The notes under the pieces: model-generated
Seen by the model: the letters and a program-made list of their open reading frames with translations, nothing else
Told to the model about the DNA's origin: nothing
Databases searched by the model: none
Program-made: the position numbers and the translations under genes
Assembly: GCA_903871875.1 (NCBI GenBank)
Contig: CAIQIR010000158.1
Location: forward strand, 1-64,000
Reading direction: 5' to 3'
Length of the DNA: 64,000 bases
DNA from: an uncultured Schlesneria sp.
GTDB taxonomy: Bacteria > Planctomycetota > Planctomycetia > Planctomycetales > Planctomycetaceae
In this document: positions 46,082 to 55,320 of the stretch, piece after piece
Position numbering within the stretch: position 1 is the stretch's first letter
Layout: every line of letters starts with the position of its first letter

Positions 46082-47450
46082 TTCGAACCCGGTTTCCGGT
46101 CAGCCGATGACGTCGGGGCTCACGTCCTACACGTGTCCCGGTGAGCTCTATTCCATTCCTCGCGGAATCCATCTGGCGCGGTTGGCCGCTTTTTACGCAA
46201 AGTGCCAGGACTGCGAGCATCGGTTCGATACTGGTCAGGCCCTTTCCTCAAACGAGCTGCCGCGAACAGCGGAACATCGCACGGTCCGTACGACCCTCTT
46301 GACCGACGAGAGTGTTCGTGGAGTGTACTTGAACGAGTTGGATCGCAATCGGGCCTTGTTGTGGGGTGAAGCGTTGGCTTCGTCTCTCTGGGATCAGCAG
46401 CCCATGATCGGTCGCCGAGCACCGACCGACAACTCGCAGATCATCGCCGAACAAACGCGCGTCGTCCACGCCGCAATGCCCACCGTTCCCACGGTCGTCG
46501 TCGGCTTCGACGAACGGCCCTCGTCACCCGATATCGTCACGGGCGTCGTGCTGGGCCTGCGACGCATGGGGTGTCCCGTGGTCGATCTGGGACAAACGGC
46601 ATTGCCGGTTGTGGCGTTCAGCGTGCATGCGTTGCAGGCGGCCGCCGGTTTGTTTGTCACGGGCGCCGGCTGTGATCCCTCTTTGACCGGTTTCGAGTTT
46701 CTTGAACGCGGTGCCCGTCCGTTTCCAGAGGCCAGTTTGCTCGAACTGGAACGCCTGGTGAAAACGGGTGTGGGACGGCAGACCCGTCAGATTGGCTCGC
46801 ACCATCCTCAGCAAGGGCAATCGCCCTATTTCGCGACCCTGGAATCGCATTTTCATGCTTTAAGGCCCCTGCGGATTGTGTGTGGTTCAGTCACCCGTTT
46901 TCTGCCGCGAGTGCTGGATCAATTGTTCGCGAAACTGCCCTGTACGCTGACGCATGTTCCCCTGCCCACGCGGCGACGCAATCTGTTTGATGCGCGCGAT
47001 GTGGATTTGCATCGCGTGGCGACGACGGTGGTCGAAGGGAACCATCATTTGGGAATGCTGATCGACGAAGATGGGCGACACGCGGCCTTCGTCACCGATC
47101 GAGGGCGTCTGGTTTCGCCGCGGGAAGTGGCTCGATTGTTGATCGAGATCACTCAGCGAGAACAACGCGGTGCCCCCTTCGTTGTTTCCAGCTCGTTGTT
47201 CCACGATGCGGCGAAATGGCTGGAAGGTCGTGAGGCCCGTGCGATCGATGGAGGCGAGTCGGCCGCAGACCTGGTGCGACTGCTGATGGAACACGAAGCC
47301 GCGATGGCATTGTCAGCCGATGGTCGGGTCTGGTTTCGCGATGCCTATCCCGCCTGCGACGCGCTATTGGTGCTGGCACATGTCCTGCAAGCCCTCAGTT
47401 TCAGCGACACTCCGTTTTCGGACGTGGTGGCTCGCATCAGCGACGATTGA
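46074..47450 (+). CDS. Phosphohexomutase-like protein lacking catalytic motifs, with N-terminal Cys cluster
   Basis: 458 aa. The N-terminus (residues 20-60) has CPGELYSIPRGIHLARLA, then KCQDCEHRFDTG: a possible zinc-binding C...CxxCxH cluster. From residue about 75 the layout follows alpha-D-phosphohexomutases: VRGVYLNELD, TVVVGFDERPSSPDIVTGVV (normally a GxDxRxSS...), then the active-site loop, usually TASHNP, reads VTGAGCDPSLTGFEF with the phosphoserine missing. The metal loop, usually DxDGDRxxxxD, reads LIDEDGRHAAFVTDRG. The last domain (ADGRVWFRDAYPACDALLVLA) recalls the C-terminal domain that binds substrate phosphate. I infer a pseudoenzyme, perhaps a sugar-phosphate sensor or scaffold. 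Co-translated with the WXG-like genes. Confidence 0.75.
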   Translation: MSDSNPVSGQPMTSGLTSYTCPGELYSIPRGIHLARLAAFYAKCQDCEHRFDTGQALSSNELPRTAEHRTVRTTLLTDESVRGVYLNELDRNRALLWGEALASSLWDQQPMIGRRAPTDNSQIIAEQTRVVHAAMPTVPTVVVGFDERPSSPDIVTGVVLGLRRMGCPVVDLGQTALPVVAFSVHALQAAAGLFVTGAGCDPSLTGFEFLERGARPFPEASLLELERLVKTGVGRQTRQIGSHHPQQGQSPYFATLESHFHALRPLRIVCGSVTRFLPRVLDQLFAKLPCTLTHVPLPTRRRNLFDARDVDLHRVATTVVEGNHHLGMLIDEDGRHAAFVTDRGRLVSPREVARLLIEITQREQRGAPFVVSSSLFHDAAKWLEGREARAIDGGESAADLVRLLMEHEAAMALSADGRVWFRDAYPACDALLVLAHVLQALSFSDTPFSDVVARISDD

Positions 47451-47495
47451 CGATCTTCCAAAATTCTAACCTGTCACAAATTAGGACGAAAACAA

Positions 47496-48317
47496 ATGTC
47501 CCTGCTGCGTGGAAAAACATTGTTCATTACGGGGGCCAGTCGCGGGATCGGAAAAGCAATTGCACTACGAGCGGCCCGCGACGGTGCGAATGTCGCCGTG
47601 GTGGCCAAGACCGATTCGCCGCATCCGAAATTGCCAGGGACTGTGCATACGTCCGTCGAAGAGATTGTCGCTGCCGGTGGCCGGGGACTGGCCTGTGTCG
47701 CGGATATTCGTTCCGAAGAACAGGTTCAAGCGGCCGTTGATCAGACGGTGGCAACGTTTGGCGGCATCGATATCCTGGTTAACAACGCCAGCGCCATTCA
47801 ATTGACCGGCACCGTTGAGACCGAGATGAAGCGATTTGACCTGATGTATAGCGTCAATGTCCGCGGCACGTTTCTTTGCTCGAAGCTGTGTATCCCGCAT
47901 CTGCGACGCGCGGCGAATCCGCATATTCTGAATATCTCGCCACCTCCCAGTCTTGACGCACGCTGGTTCAAAAACCATGTCGCCTACACGATGTCAAAAA
48001 TGGGGATGAGTCTCTGCGTGCTGGGGATGTCGGCCGAACTGGCGGATGCCGGAATCGCCGTCAATGCGCTCTGGCCGCGAACGATCATCGCCACGGCGGC
48101 GGTGCAAAATCTGTTGGGCGGTGATCAGGTGATCGCACAGTCCCGTAAGCCCGAGATCATGGCCGACGCCGCCTATGCTATCCTGGGCCGCCCCAGTCGC
48201 AGCGAGACGGGGAAATTCTTCATTGATGACGAGGTTTTGACGAGCGAAGGCGTGACGAACTTCGCCGATTATTCTGTCGTGCCCGGTGCCACGCTGCTGA
48301 GCGATTTGTTCATTTAG
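47496..48317 (+). CDS. Short-chain dehydrogenase/reductase, HSDL2-like
   Basis: 273 aa, 45 bp after the mutase-like gene on the same strand. Classical SDR: TGASRGIGKAIALRAARDGA (cofactor GxxxGxG), then the HSDL2-type AKTDSPHPKLPGTVHT, NNASAIQLTG, a strand ILNISPPPSLD (Ser) and YTMSK (catalytic Tyr and Lys). Animal HSDL2 is peroxisomal; bacterial forms are cytoplasmic NAD(P)-dependent reductases of unknown or fatty-acid-related substrate. It ends convergently to the radical SAM gene. It may be part of the WXG/mutase operon. Confidence 0.92.
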   Translation: MSLLRGKTLFITGASRGIGKAIALRAARDGANVAVVAKTDSPHPKLPGTVHTSVEEIVAAGGRGLACVADIRSEEQVQAAVDQTVATFGGIDILVNNASAIQLTGTVETEMKRFDLMYSVNVRGTFLCSKLCIPHLRRAANPHILNISPPPSLDARWFKNHVAYTMSKMGMSLCVLGMSAELADAGIAVNALWPRTIIATAAVQNLLGGDQVIAQSRKPEIMADAAYAILGRPSRSETGKFFIDDEVLTSEGVTNFADYSVVPGATLLSDLFI

Positions 48318-48435
48318 GTCGTCGCGTGGTTGCTTTGTGATTCCGCCAAAGGCGACGGTGCCTCGCAGTAAAAACAGGGTGGGTTTTCCCAGACGATGAC
48401 GCATTCCTGGTTGACGAATGGCTGAAGGAAACGTC

Positions 48436-50076
48436 TCAGTCGGTTCCATGCACAGTCGTCTGTTTTTCCACCGCATGCCGGGCTTGGCGTTTCGGCCCCG
48501 CTTCGGCATTTTTCGTACGGCGTGCAGATTCCGCCTCGGGAGTGATAAACGGGCGCAGACAATGCGGTTTGTCGCTGCGACCGCCGCGTTGATAATCGCG
48601 CCAGAGTGGGGCTGCCACGTCGCTGGCCGGCCAGCGTTTCACCTCGGTCAAATACTCGAAAACAAGTTCGACGAGACGGTTCAGTGGGATACCGTGTGTT
48701 TTTCGCTCGCGGTCAAACAGCCAGGCGACCAGCCGACGAAACTCGGCAAAGGCCGATACCTCGCTGATCTTCATTTGATTTTCTGATCGGGAACCACAGG
48801 CCGGTGCCCACAACAGCGGCAATGTTTCGACGAAGTTGCCGCTGTTGGCGATCGCATCCCAATACTTGGCGAATCGTCGCAGTTCCTGGACGGTCGAGAA
48901 ATCGAGCAGTTTGTTGGACAGGATTTCGTACGGCGGATGGGGGCTGTAGATCATCTGCCATTTGCCGTCGTGTCGGCTGATCGGTGTACCCCGCAGTCGT
49001 TTCAGGATGCCCACCTGGATCTCGTGCGGACCCAGGCGGACCAGTCGATCGAAACCGGCCGCGAAACTTTCCAAGTCTTCACCCGGTAATCCGACGATCA
49101 GGTCCGCATGCACGTGCACACCGGTATGGTTTCGCAACCAGCCCAGATTTTGTTCGACGACATCGTTTTCCTGATGACGGCTGATCAGTTCGCAGACCTG
49201 CTCGTTGAATGTCTGGATGCCGACTTCAAACTGCAACGCCCCAGCCGGGAACTGAACGATCAATTCCTTCAGCGATTCCGGCAGCCGATCGGGAATCATT
49301 TCGAAATGCAGGAATAATCCCGCCTGATAGCGCTCCAGGAAGAATTGCAGAATCGCCCGGCCGACTCGCAGATTCAGGTTGAATGTGCGGTCGACGAATT
49401 TGAACTGGCGAGCACCCCGCTGCAGCAACGAATCCATGGCGTCCAGAAACAGTTCCAGCGAAAATTGTCGGACGGGAATATCGAGGGCCGACAGACAGAA
49501 TTCGCACGTGAACGGGCAGCCCCGTGACGCCTCGACATAAATCACACGGTGAGCGATGTCGTCATTCGTGTAGAGGTCGTAGGGAAGAGCGAGCTGGGTC
49601 AGGATCGGCAACGGGGCGGCCAGCAGTCGAGAATTGCTGATCGGAATTTGCGCTGCGGAATGGGCGACGTCAGAGATCTCTGCTTCGCCGTTCAGCTGGT
49701 GGCGGCAGAATCGCGCGAATTCCAGATCCGCTTCGCCTGAAATCACATAGTCGGCCAGCCGGACGATTTCCTGATCGTCCGTTTCGAAGCTGACTTCCGG
49801 GCCGCCCAGCACCACGACGATGTCGGGCCTCACGCGTTTCAGGTCGGCAACCAGACGCGCAGTTTCGTCGACATTCCAGATGTAGATACCAAGTCCAACG
49901 ATCTGAGGATTCTGCTCAAGAATCACGTCCAGAACTTCCAGCGTCGGCTGCTGGATCGTGAATTCCAGCAACGTGGTTTCGCTTTGCAAATCGCCCATGT
50001 TCGCCAGCAGATAGCGTAGCCCGAATGCGCAATGGGCATACCGAGCATTCAACGTGGCGAGGACGATCTGGGACAT
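48436..50076 (-). CDS. B12-binding-domain radical SAM protein (DUF4080-type)
   Basis: 546 aa. Residues 1-130 form a cobalamin-binding-like Rossmann domain ([29 protein letters not shown]). The radical SAM core begins [18 protein letters not shown] (CxxxCxxC for the [4Fe-4S] cluster), with [10 protein letters not shown], a [12 protein letters not shown] stretch and [10 protein letters not shown] downstream. A C-terminal domain of about 170 residues fits DUF4080. The final 35 residues are basic and disordered. Catalyses an S-adenosylmethionine radical reaction on an unknown substrate. It starts 6 bp after the YceH gene on the minus strand, so they are co-transcribed. Confidence 0.88.
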   Translation of the reverse strand: MSQIVLATLNARYAHCAFGLRYLLANMGDLQSETTLLEFTIQQPTLEVLDVILEQNPQIVGLGIYIWNVDETARLVADLKRVRPDIVVVLGGPEVSFETDDQEIVRLADYVISGEADLEFARFCRHQLNGEAEISDVAHSAAQIPISNSRLLAAPLPILTQLALPYDLYTNDDIAHRVIYVEASRGCPFTCEFCLSALDIPVRQFSLELFLDAMDSLLQRGARQFKFVDRTFNLNLRVGRAILQFFLERYQAGLFLHFEMIPDRLPESLKELIVQFPAGALQFEVGIQTFNEQVCELISRHQENDVVEQNLGWLRNHTGVHVHADLIVGLPGEDLESFAAGFDRLVRLGPHEIQVGILKRLRGTPISRHDGKWQMIYSPHPPYEILSNKLLDFSTVQELRRFAKYWDAIANSGNFVETLPLLWAPACGSRSENQMKISEVSAFAEFRRLVAWLFDRERKTHGIPLNRLVELVFEYLTEVKRWPASDVAAPLWRDYQRGGRSDKPHCLRPFITPEAESARRTKNAEAGPKRQARHAVEKQTTVHGTD

Positions 50077-50082
50077 GGCGAA

Positions 50083-50856
50083 TTATCCGCCCAACTGACG
50101 GCGAAGATCCTCAAAGCGATCTTGTAATGCAAGAAAATCGGAGCGGACCGAGGACAGTTCGTCACGCAGTTCGCGAACGGTCGATTCGAGAGCCGTCATT
50201 CGTTCGTGCCCGGCATTGCCGGCGGGCGTCTCGACCACGGCCCGGCGAACCGGGGCAGCCGCAGCCGTCCCCTGGGATGACACGGGACTCTCTTGTTCTT
50301 CCGATTGGTATTCCGCCAGCGGTTCGTGATTCTCGGAATGCGGATACAGATCGTGATCGACCTCGATCCCCCGTCGTTCCAGCGATCCGTTGGCGCGAAC
50401 CAAGCCCGCGGCCATCAGGTTTTGCAATTCCCGCCGCAGATCTTCTTGCGAATCGATGGCGACCATCCGGCTGGCTCGCGTGCGAAGTTCGCCCAGTTGC
50501 TGCTTACCACGCAGCATCAGTTCGGTCATGATGGCCAGCTGTTGTTCGTTCAGCTTGGTTTTATGCCGCATGTAATGTCGGTACCGTTCGGTTCGTCCGC
50601 TCTCGGTATGCAGACAGCCGACCAGACCACGTTCCTGCAATTGCGTCAGGGTGTTGAGGACATCATCCTCATCGTAATTTGCGATCGGGTCGCGATTGTT
50701 TTTCTGGTTGCAGCCCGTCGTCGTGGCTTTCAATGTCATCGGATATTGATCGGGAACGGTGAAGGCCTTCTCCAGCAGGACGCCCAGGACGCGTCGTTGT
50801 TTGCGGGACAACTCTTTCAGCGACACTTGCTCGTCGACGGAATCGGTCACGATCAA
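50083..50856 (-). CDS. yceH: YceH/DUF480 winged-helix protein
   Basis: 257 aa. The DUF480 core is clear: LSRKQRRVLGVLLEKAFTVP, PMTLKATTTGCNQKNNRDP, LTQLQERGLVG, RYRHYM, and a second winged helix AIMTELMLRGKQQLGELRTRA. An extra C-terminal part has a Glu/Ala-rich linker and a coiled coil (VRELRDELSSVRSDFLALQ). The frame opens at a TTG (50856) with a GTG at 50850; neither has a good RBS. A DNA-binding role is assumed from the wHTH fold; the function is not known. Second gene of the peroxidase/YceH/radical SAM unit. Confidence 0.9.
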   Translation of the reverse strand: MIVTDSVDEQVSLKELSRKQRRVLGVLLEKAFTVPDQYPMTLKATTTGCNQKNNRDPIANYDEDDVLNTLTQLQERGLVGCLHTESGRTERYRHYMRHKTKLNEQQLAIMTELMLRGKQQLGELRTRASRMVAIDSQEDLRRELQNLMAAGLVRANGSLERRGIEVDHDLYPHSENHEPLAEYQSEEQESPVSSQGTAAAAPVRRAVVETPAGNAGHERMTALESTVRELRDELSSVRSDFLALQDRFEDLRRQLGG

Positions 50857-50881
50857 TACTCGTTATGAAATAGGTGGGGAA

Positions 50882-51868
50882 TTATTGAGGAAGCTCGGGA
50901 GCGGTTTGATCTGGGTATTTCGTGCTGGACAAGCCTTCTTTCAAGAACGTGACCAGATCCGAGATTTCTTCCGGCGACAATTTCAACGCGTAAAGTTCTT
51001 CGTCCAGTTGCGGATTGGGATTTCCCCCTTTGACGTAGTGGGCGACCACCTCTTCCAGTGTCTTCAGACTTCCGTCGTGCATGTACGGACCCGATTTGCC
51101 AATCTCGCGGAGCGTCGGTGTTTTGAAGGCGCCTTTGTCTCCGACCGATTTGGTCACCGCGGCGCGTCCTTCGTCATCCCCGGGCAGTCCGATGTTGTGA
51201 AAACTGTGGTCGGTGAAATGCGGTCCGACATGGCAGGCCGAACACCGGGCCTTGTTGAAGAACAACGTCATCCCACGCTGGGCCGACTCGGACATCGCTG
51301 TTTTGTCGCCCGCTTTGAAGCGGTCATAAGGCGCTTCGCCCGACACGATCGTCCGTTCGTAGGCCGCGATCGCTTTGGCCATCCCGTCCGACGTCACGTC
51401 GGTTCCAAAAATCTTCTGGAATTGATCCTTGTAGCCTTTGATGCCGTTCAGCCTGGCCACAACCGCATCCAGGGTCATATTCATTTCGATCGGGTTCTGA
51501 ACCGGTCCCAGCGCCTGGTCTTCCAGGCTTTTGGCTCGTCCGTCCCAGAACTGGAAGTTCTGAAAGGCCGTGTTCAGCACCGTGGGGGAATTCCGGCCTC
51601 CCTTTTTCCCTTCAACCCCGGTGGCGAACTGTTCACCGTTACTGAAACCCTTAGCCGGATCGTGGCACGACGCACAAGAAACTTTGTTGTCGGCCGACAA
51701 GCGGCCGTCGAAGTAAAGTTGCTTACCCAGTGCGATTTTTTCAGGAGACGAGGGATTGTCTTTCGGATGCAAGACCGTCGGCATCCCGATCGATTCTGCG
51801 GCCACCGCGAAACCGGTCGAAAACAAGGCCATTATCGTCAGAGAAGCGGTGAGCAACGTTCGAATCAT
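50882..51868 (-). CDS. Dihaem cytochrome c peroxidase (MauG/CcpA family)
   Basis: 328 aa from the ATG at 51868; a longer frame exists upstream but would precede the signal peptide. Signal peptide (MIRTLLTASLTIMALFSTGF), then two c-type haem sites: CASCH (65-69) and CSACH (209-213). Family blocks FDGRLSADN, GRNSPTVLN, FWDGRAKSLE, GAFKTPTLREI and MHDGSLKTLEEVVAHY are present. A periplasmic peroxidase reducing hydrogen peroxide with electrons from a small cytochrome. First gene of the unit; YceH follows at 25 bp. Confidence 0.93.
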   Translation of the reverse strand: MIRTLLTASLTIMALFSTGFAVAAESIGMPTVLHPKDNPSSPEKIALGKQLYFDGRLSADNKVSCASCHDPAKGFSNGEQFATGVEGKKGGRNSPTVLNTAFQNFQFWDGRAKSLEDQALGPVQNPIEMNMTLDAVVARLNGIKGYKDQFQKIFGTDVTSDGMAKAIAAYERTIVSGEAPYDRFKAGDKTAMSESAQRGMTLFFNKARCSACHVGPHFTDHSFHNIGLPGDDEGRAAVTKSVGDKGAFKTPTLREIGKSGPYMHDGSLKTLEEVVAHYVKGGNPNPQLDEELYALKLSPEEISDLVTFLKEGLSSTKYPDQTAPELPQ

Positions 51869-52245
51869 CAGCAAGTTCCCGTAAATATCGCAAGACAAAA
51901 GGATCACTCCCACTGATTCTGTGTCAGTCGGCAGGCAAATCCAGGACGTCCTCAGGCACGTCGAGCCTGTATTCTTGGAACAGTGACGCAGCCTTTCAAG
52001 AGACATCCCTTGAATTGATGGGGACTCTTGAATTCCGACCAGCAAATGGAACCTGTGAGCGGGACACACATATCGTCCGTCGTTGATGAAATTTCGCCGG
52101 TGTCGGCCAGCGGGCAACTTCCCGAAGGGGGCCTCCCAATGCGGACAAATACGACTGACGAGCTTGGTTTGCACCCACCCACATCGCTGTTACACTCGTT
52201 GCCGATAATCGCCTCGATTGAAATCACATAGTTTAGGGTAATGGA
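51869..52245. other. Divergent intergenic region
   Basis: 377 bp between the peroxidase and ppa genes on opposite strands. It should contain both promoters. Open frames here have no domain. No RNA structure recognised. Confidence 0.4.
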
Positions 52246-52788
52246 ATGACGCATGCTTGGCACGATGTGACGCCGGGAGAACACCTTCCGTCGGAATTCA
52301 CGACCGTGATCGAAATCCCGCGAGGGTCCAGTGTGAAATATGAATTGGACAAAGCCACCGGATTGATTCGTCTCGATCGCATGCTGCATTCGGCCGTGTA
52401 CTATCCGGCCAATTATGGATTCATCCCGCAAACATTGGCGGAAGATGACGATCCGCTGGACGTCCTGGTCCTTTGTCAGGAACCGGTGGACCCATTGACG
52501 CTGGTGGAAGCCCGCGCGATTGGACTGATGACCATGGTCGATTGTGGCAAACGAGATCACAAAGTGCTGGCCGTGGCCGTGCATGATCCGGAATATAACT
52601 CGTTTCATGAAGCCAGTGAGCTGCCACCGCACAAGCTGGCCATGATTCGCCGCTTTTTCCAGGACTATAAGATTCTGGAAGGAAAGGCCGTCGAAGTGGA
52701 TGATTTGACCGAAGCCAAGACTTCGTTTCCCATCATTCTGGAAGCGCTCGAACGATACAGTTTGTCGCGTCGCCGAGGATTTCGTTGA
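52246..52788 (+). CDS. ppa: Inorganic pyrophosphatase
   Basis: 180 aa, a typical family I soluble pyrophosphatase that splits diphosphate to phosphate and drives biosynthesis. Motifs: [39 protein letters not shown] (metal-binding Asp cluster), and a later FQDYK with conserved Lys. The ATG at 52246 follows GGGTAATGGA. Stand-alone. Cytoplasmic hexamer in the family. Confidence 0.96.
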   Translation: MTHAWHDVTPGEHLPSEFTTVIEIPRGSSVKYELDKATGLIRLDRMLHSAVYYPANYGFIPQTLAEDDDPLDVLVLCQEPVDPLTLVEARAIGLMTMVDCGKRDHKVLAVAVHDPEYNSFHEASELPPHKLAMIRRFFQDYKILEGKAVEVDDLTEAKTSFPIILEALERYSLSRRRGFR

Positions 52789-53065
52789 CCGGCGGGAAAG
52801 TTCAAGTTCTATCGGCCTGGAAATTTCCATCACCCCGCTTGATGTTCAGGCCACTAAAAAAAACGGTTTCGATCCAGAATGAGCCAGGCGGCTTTGATTG
52901 ACGTCGCAACGCATACCGTGACTTCGTGTTTTCGGAATTCCGCTGGTATCACGCGGCTTTGAAACATCGAATCAAGATTCCATTCGTCTATTATCCTCTG
53001 TCCTGACGTAGCGAAGGGGAGCGACGACCTTATTCGTCGTGCCTGTTTTGAAAGGATTCATTTCC

Positions 53066-54166
53066 ATGGGATCATGCCTTCGAGTCGGTGGTTTGGCCGC
53101 AATCGTGACTGTCAGTCTGCCAGCCATGGCCTGTGCGGCCGAAAATGGCGAGGCGGCTGCCGCAGCGGTGTCATGGGGCACGATGATCCTGCTGTTTGTG
53201 TACTGTGTCTTGATTGCGCTGTCATCGATGGGCGGCGGCATCCTGCCGACGCTGATCCGACTGACGCATACCCGGATGCAGTTGCTGGTCAGTCTGATCG
53301 GCGGTTTGATGCTGGGCGTCGGAATCTTCCATCAGCTGCCACACGCCGTGGCCATTATGCCGGCAGACGGCCCCTGGGGCTCGTCCGCTTTGGATTGGTG
53401 CATGCGGTGGCTGATGTTTGGCCTGCTGATGACATTTTTTATGCTGCGGATGTTTCACTTCCACAGCCATGAACCGATCGAAGTCGATGGCGATCATGAC
53501 CATGACCAGGCGCACGACCATGATCACGACCACGCTCATGATTGTGCCCATGATCACGATCATGGCGGTCATGACCACGGACATGGTGCGGCGGTCGATT
53601 TGTCAAAACGAGCCAGTTGGATCGGGATTTTCCTGGGACTATCGCTGCATACCTTGCTGGACGGAGTGGCTTTGGCCGCCGCCGTGCAAGCGGATGCCAT
53701 TCATCAACAGGGAAACAACGCTTTCGCCCTGTTCGGGATCGGTACGTTCCTGGGTGTTGTCCTGCACAAACCGCTGGATTCACTATCGATCACGTCGCTG
53801 ATGGCGGCGGGAGGCTGGTCGCGGCGATCAATGCAATTCGTCAATTTTGGTTACGCCTTGATGTGCCCGATCGGTGCCGGCTTATTCTGTCTGGGCATTC
53901 AAAGCTTCTCTGGCACGCGTGATGTGGTGGTTGCCAGCGCTCTGGCCATGTCGGCGGGCGTGTTCCTCTGTATTTCGCTCAGCGATCTGTTGCCGGAAGT
54001 CCAGTTCCATTCCCACGATCGTTTCTGGCTGTCGGCCGTCTTGCTGCTGGGTGTCGGTTCCGCCTGGTTGATCGGGTTTCTCGAACCGGCCCACACGCAT
54101 GGTGGTCCGGCGAGTTCCGGTGCCCATCAACACGAGGGTCATCAGCACCACGGTCATGCTCATTGA
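53066..54166 (+). CDS. ZIP family metal transporter
   Basis: 366 aa from the ATG at 53066, with AAAGGA 9 bases upstream; a GTG at 53039 is the alternative. Signal-like N-terminal helix (VTVSLPAMACAAE), then eight or so helices. The metal path is visible: SLHTLLDGVALAA (H and D), VLHKPLDSLSITS (H), and a Ser/Asp in SLSDLLPEV. A large loop after helix 3 (HDHDQAHDHDHDHAHD and following) has about 13 His and as many Asp, and the C-terminus is His-rich too. Such loops bind and sense zinc in ZIP proteins. Imports zinc or related divalent metals across the inner membrane. Stand-alone. Confidence 0.9.
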   Translation: MGSCLRVGGLAAIVTVSLPAMACAAENGEAAAAAVSWGTMILLFVYCVLIALSSMGGGILPTLIRLTHTRMQLLVSLIGGLMLGVGIFHQLPHAVAIMPADGPWGSSALDWCMRWLMFGLLMTFFMLRMFHFHSHEPIEVDGDHDHDQAHDHDHDHAHDCAHDHDHGGHDHGHGAAVDLSKRASWIGIFLGLSLHTLLDGVALAAAVQADAIHQQGNNAFALFGIGTFLGVVLHKPLDSLSITSLMAAGGWSRRSMQFVNFGYALMCPIGAGLFCLGIQSFSGTRDVVVASALAMSAGVFLCISLSDLLPEVQFHSHDRFWLSAVLLLGVGSAWLIGFLEPAHTHGGPASSGAHQHEGHQHHGHAH

Positions 54167-54344
54167 AATCGACATTTTCCGTGAGTCCGCGATCGCGACC
54201 GTGCGCTGCTGAGCAGGCGATCGAGAACCCCGGCTTGGCCGACAGCGAGGACATTACCAGCTCGACTTTGGGTGGGCGTTCCTTGTTTGTTCCGTCGGTT
54301 TGAGCCCCCATGCCCGTTCAGGGCATGCTGCCAAATCGTCGTTC

Positions 54345-55286
54345 TCAAGCGGTATTCGTGGCATTTCGCCGTCCTTGGAGAAACCAGACGACAATTCCCA
54401 CGTCGACGATCACAAACGCAATTCCGAAAATGCCGGTCATGGTGTCGGACAGGAAGAATGAACGGGGCTGGTGACGAACAAAACCGCCACGCCCGCTCAG
54501 ATTTTTGCCCTGCGTCAACCAGATCGCGCGTCGGAATTCTTGCTCAAAATATTCTTCCGAGGGGCTTACCTGGTCATGAGCATCGTCGAGCATTTTCAAT
54601 AAATAGTCACGGCCGGCCCACAGCAATTGTTGCGAGACTCGATCATCACAATTGGCCGTCCGTTCGAGTCGCGCCACGATTGGCAGTACAGCACGACGGG
54701 ACTTCCCCACAAATGCCGCCCATTCCGCTGCCGTGGCTTTCGAGTTGCGCTTTTCTTTCAGTTCATTCCAGACCACCGTATAAGTTTTGATGGGATCGCC
54801 AGCAAAAAGGTCGTCCAGCGGAATGTATTTCGCGAGCACAACGGTCAGCGAACCGAAGACACCAACAAATGCGATCCATGACACCACGGAACGAGCGGAA
54901 CCCAATCGGTCTGAGCAGAGTTGAAGAACTCCGTCACGGAGTCCTTCGAGGCGATCCCGGATTGAGGAAACGAGTTTGGCCAGAAAGCCCGGTTGCTTCG
55001 GCTGTCGCACGACCGGTTTTTGCTCGACTGCGGTTTGCTGGGCTGCCATTGCTTCCACTTCGGCCACGTTGGGGAAGGGCAGGTCCTCGATGTCACCCGC
55101 TCGCACCCACTCACCCGCAGTTCCCTTGCGAACTTTGTCGTCGTGAGAGAGCTTTCCCTGATGGGCCATTTGCCTGAGGCGGCTAAAATAAACCGGACCT
55201 TGTTGCTTCGCATCAACGAGGATGTACCAAAAGGTCACCTCAATGGGGTCCTGATCCGCATGGTTGTGCCGGTTGAAATTGTTCAT
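54345..55286 (-). CDS. GYF_2-domain membrane protein
   Basis: 313 aa from the ATG at 55286 (an upstream start at 55310 adds 8). The N-terminal GYF_2 domain is clear: FWYILVDAKQQGPVYFSRLR, ending AGEWVRAGDIEDL. A Pro/Gln-rich linker leads to a transmembrane helix near residue 145 (VVSWIAFVGVFGSLTVVLA), a soluble helical domain and a C-terminal helix (GIFGIAFVIVDVGIVVWFL). GYF_2 domains probably bind short peptides. It is close to the DUF1559 gene upstream (34 bp gap), so the two may be co-expressed. Confidence 0.78.
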   Translation of the reverse strand: MNNFNRHNHADQDPIEVTFWYILVDAKQQGPVYFSRLRQMAHQGKLSHDDKVRKGTAGEWVRAGDIEDLPFPNVAEVEAMAAQQTAVEQKPVVRQPKQPGFLAKLVSSIRDRLEGLRDGVLQLCSDRLGSARSVVSWIAFVGVFGSLTVVLAKYIPLDDLFAGDPIKTYTVVWNELKEKRNSKATAAEWAAFVGKSRRAVLPIVARLERTANCDDRVSQQLLWAGRDYLLKMLDDAHDQVSPSEEYFEQEFRRAIWLTQGKNLSGRGGFVRHQPRSFFLSDTMTGIFGIAFVIVDVGIVVWFLQGRRNATNTA

Positions 55287-55320
55287 TGGGAATCGCACCC
55301 TCTCAATCATCTGGGAACGA

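Noticed and set aside
51952-52833. A 293-codon minus-strand frame across ppa and its upstream region.
   Set aside because: Antisense to the clear pyrophosphatase gene and without similarity.
53490-53585. A CATGAC/CACGAC-rich tract looked like a simple-sequence repeat.
   Set aside because: It is the codons of the His/Asp loop of the ZIP transporter in frame.
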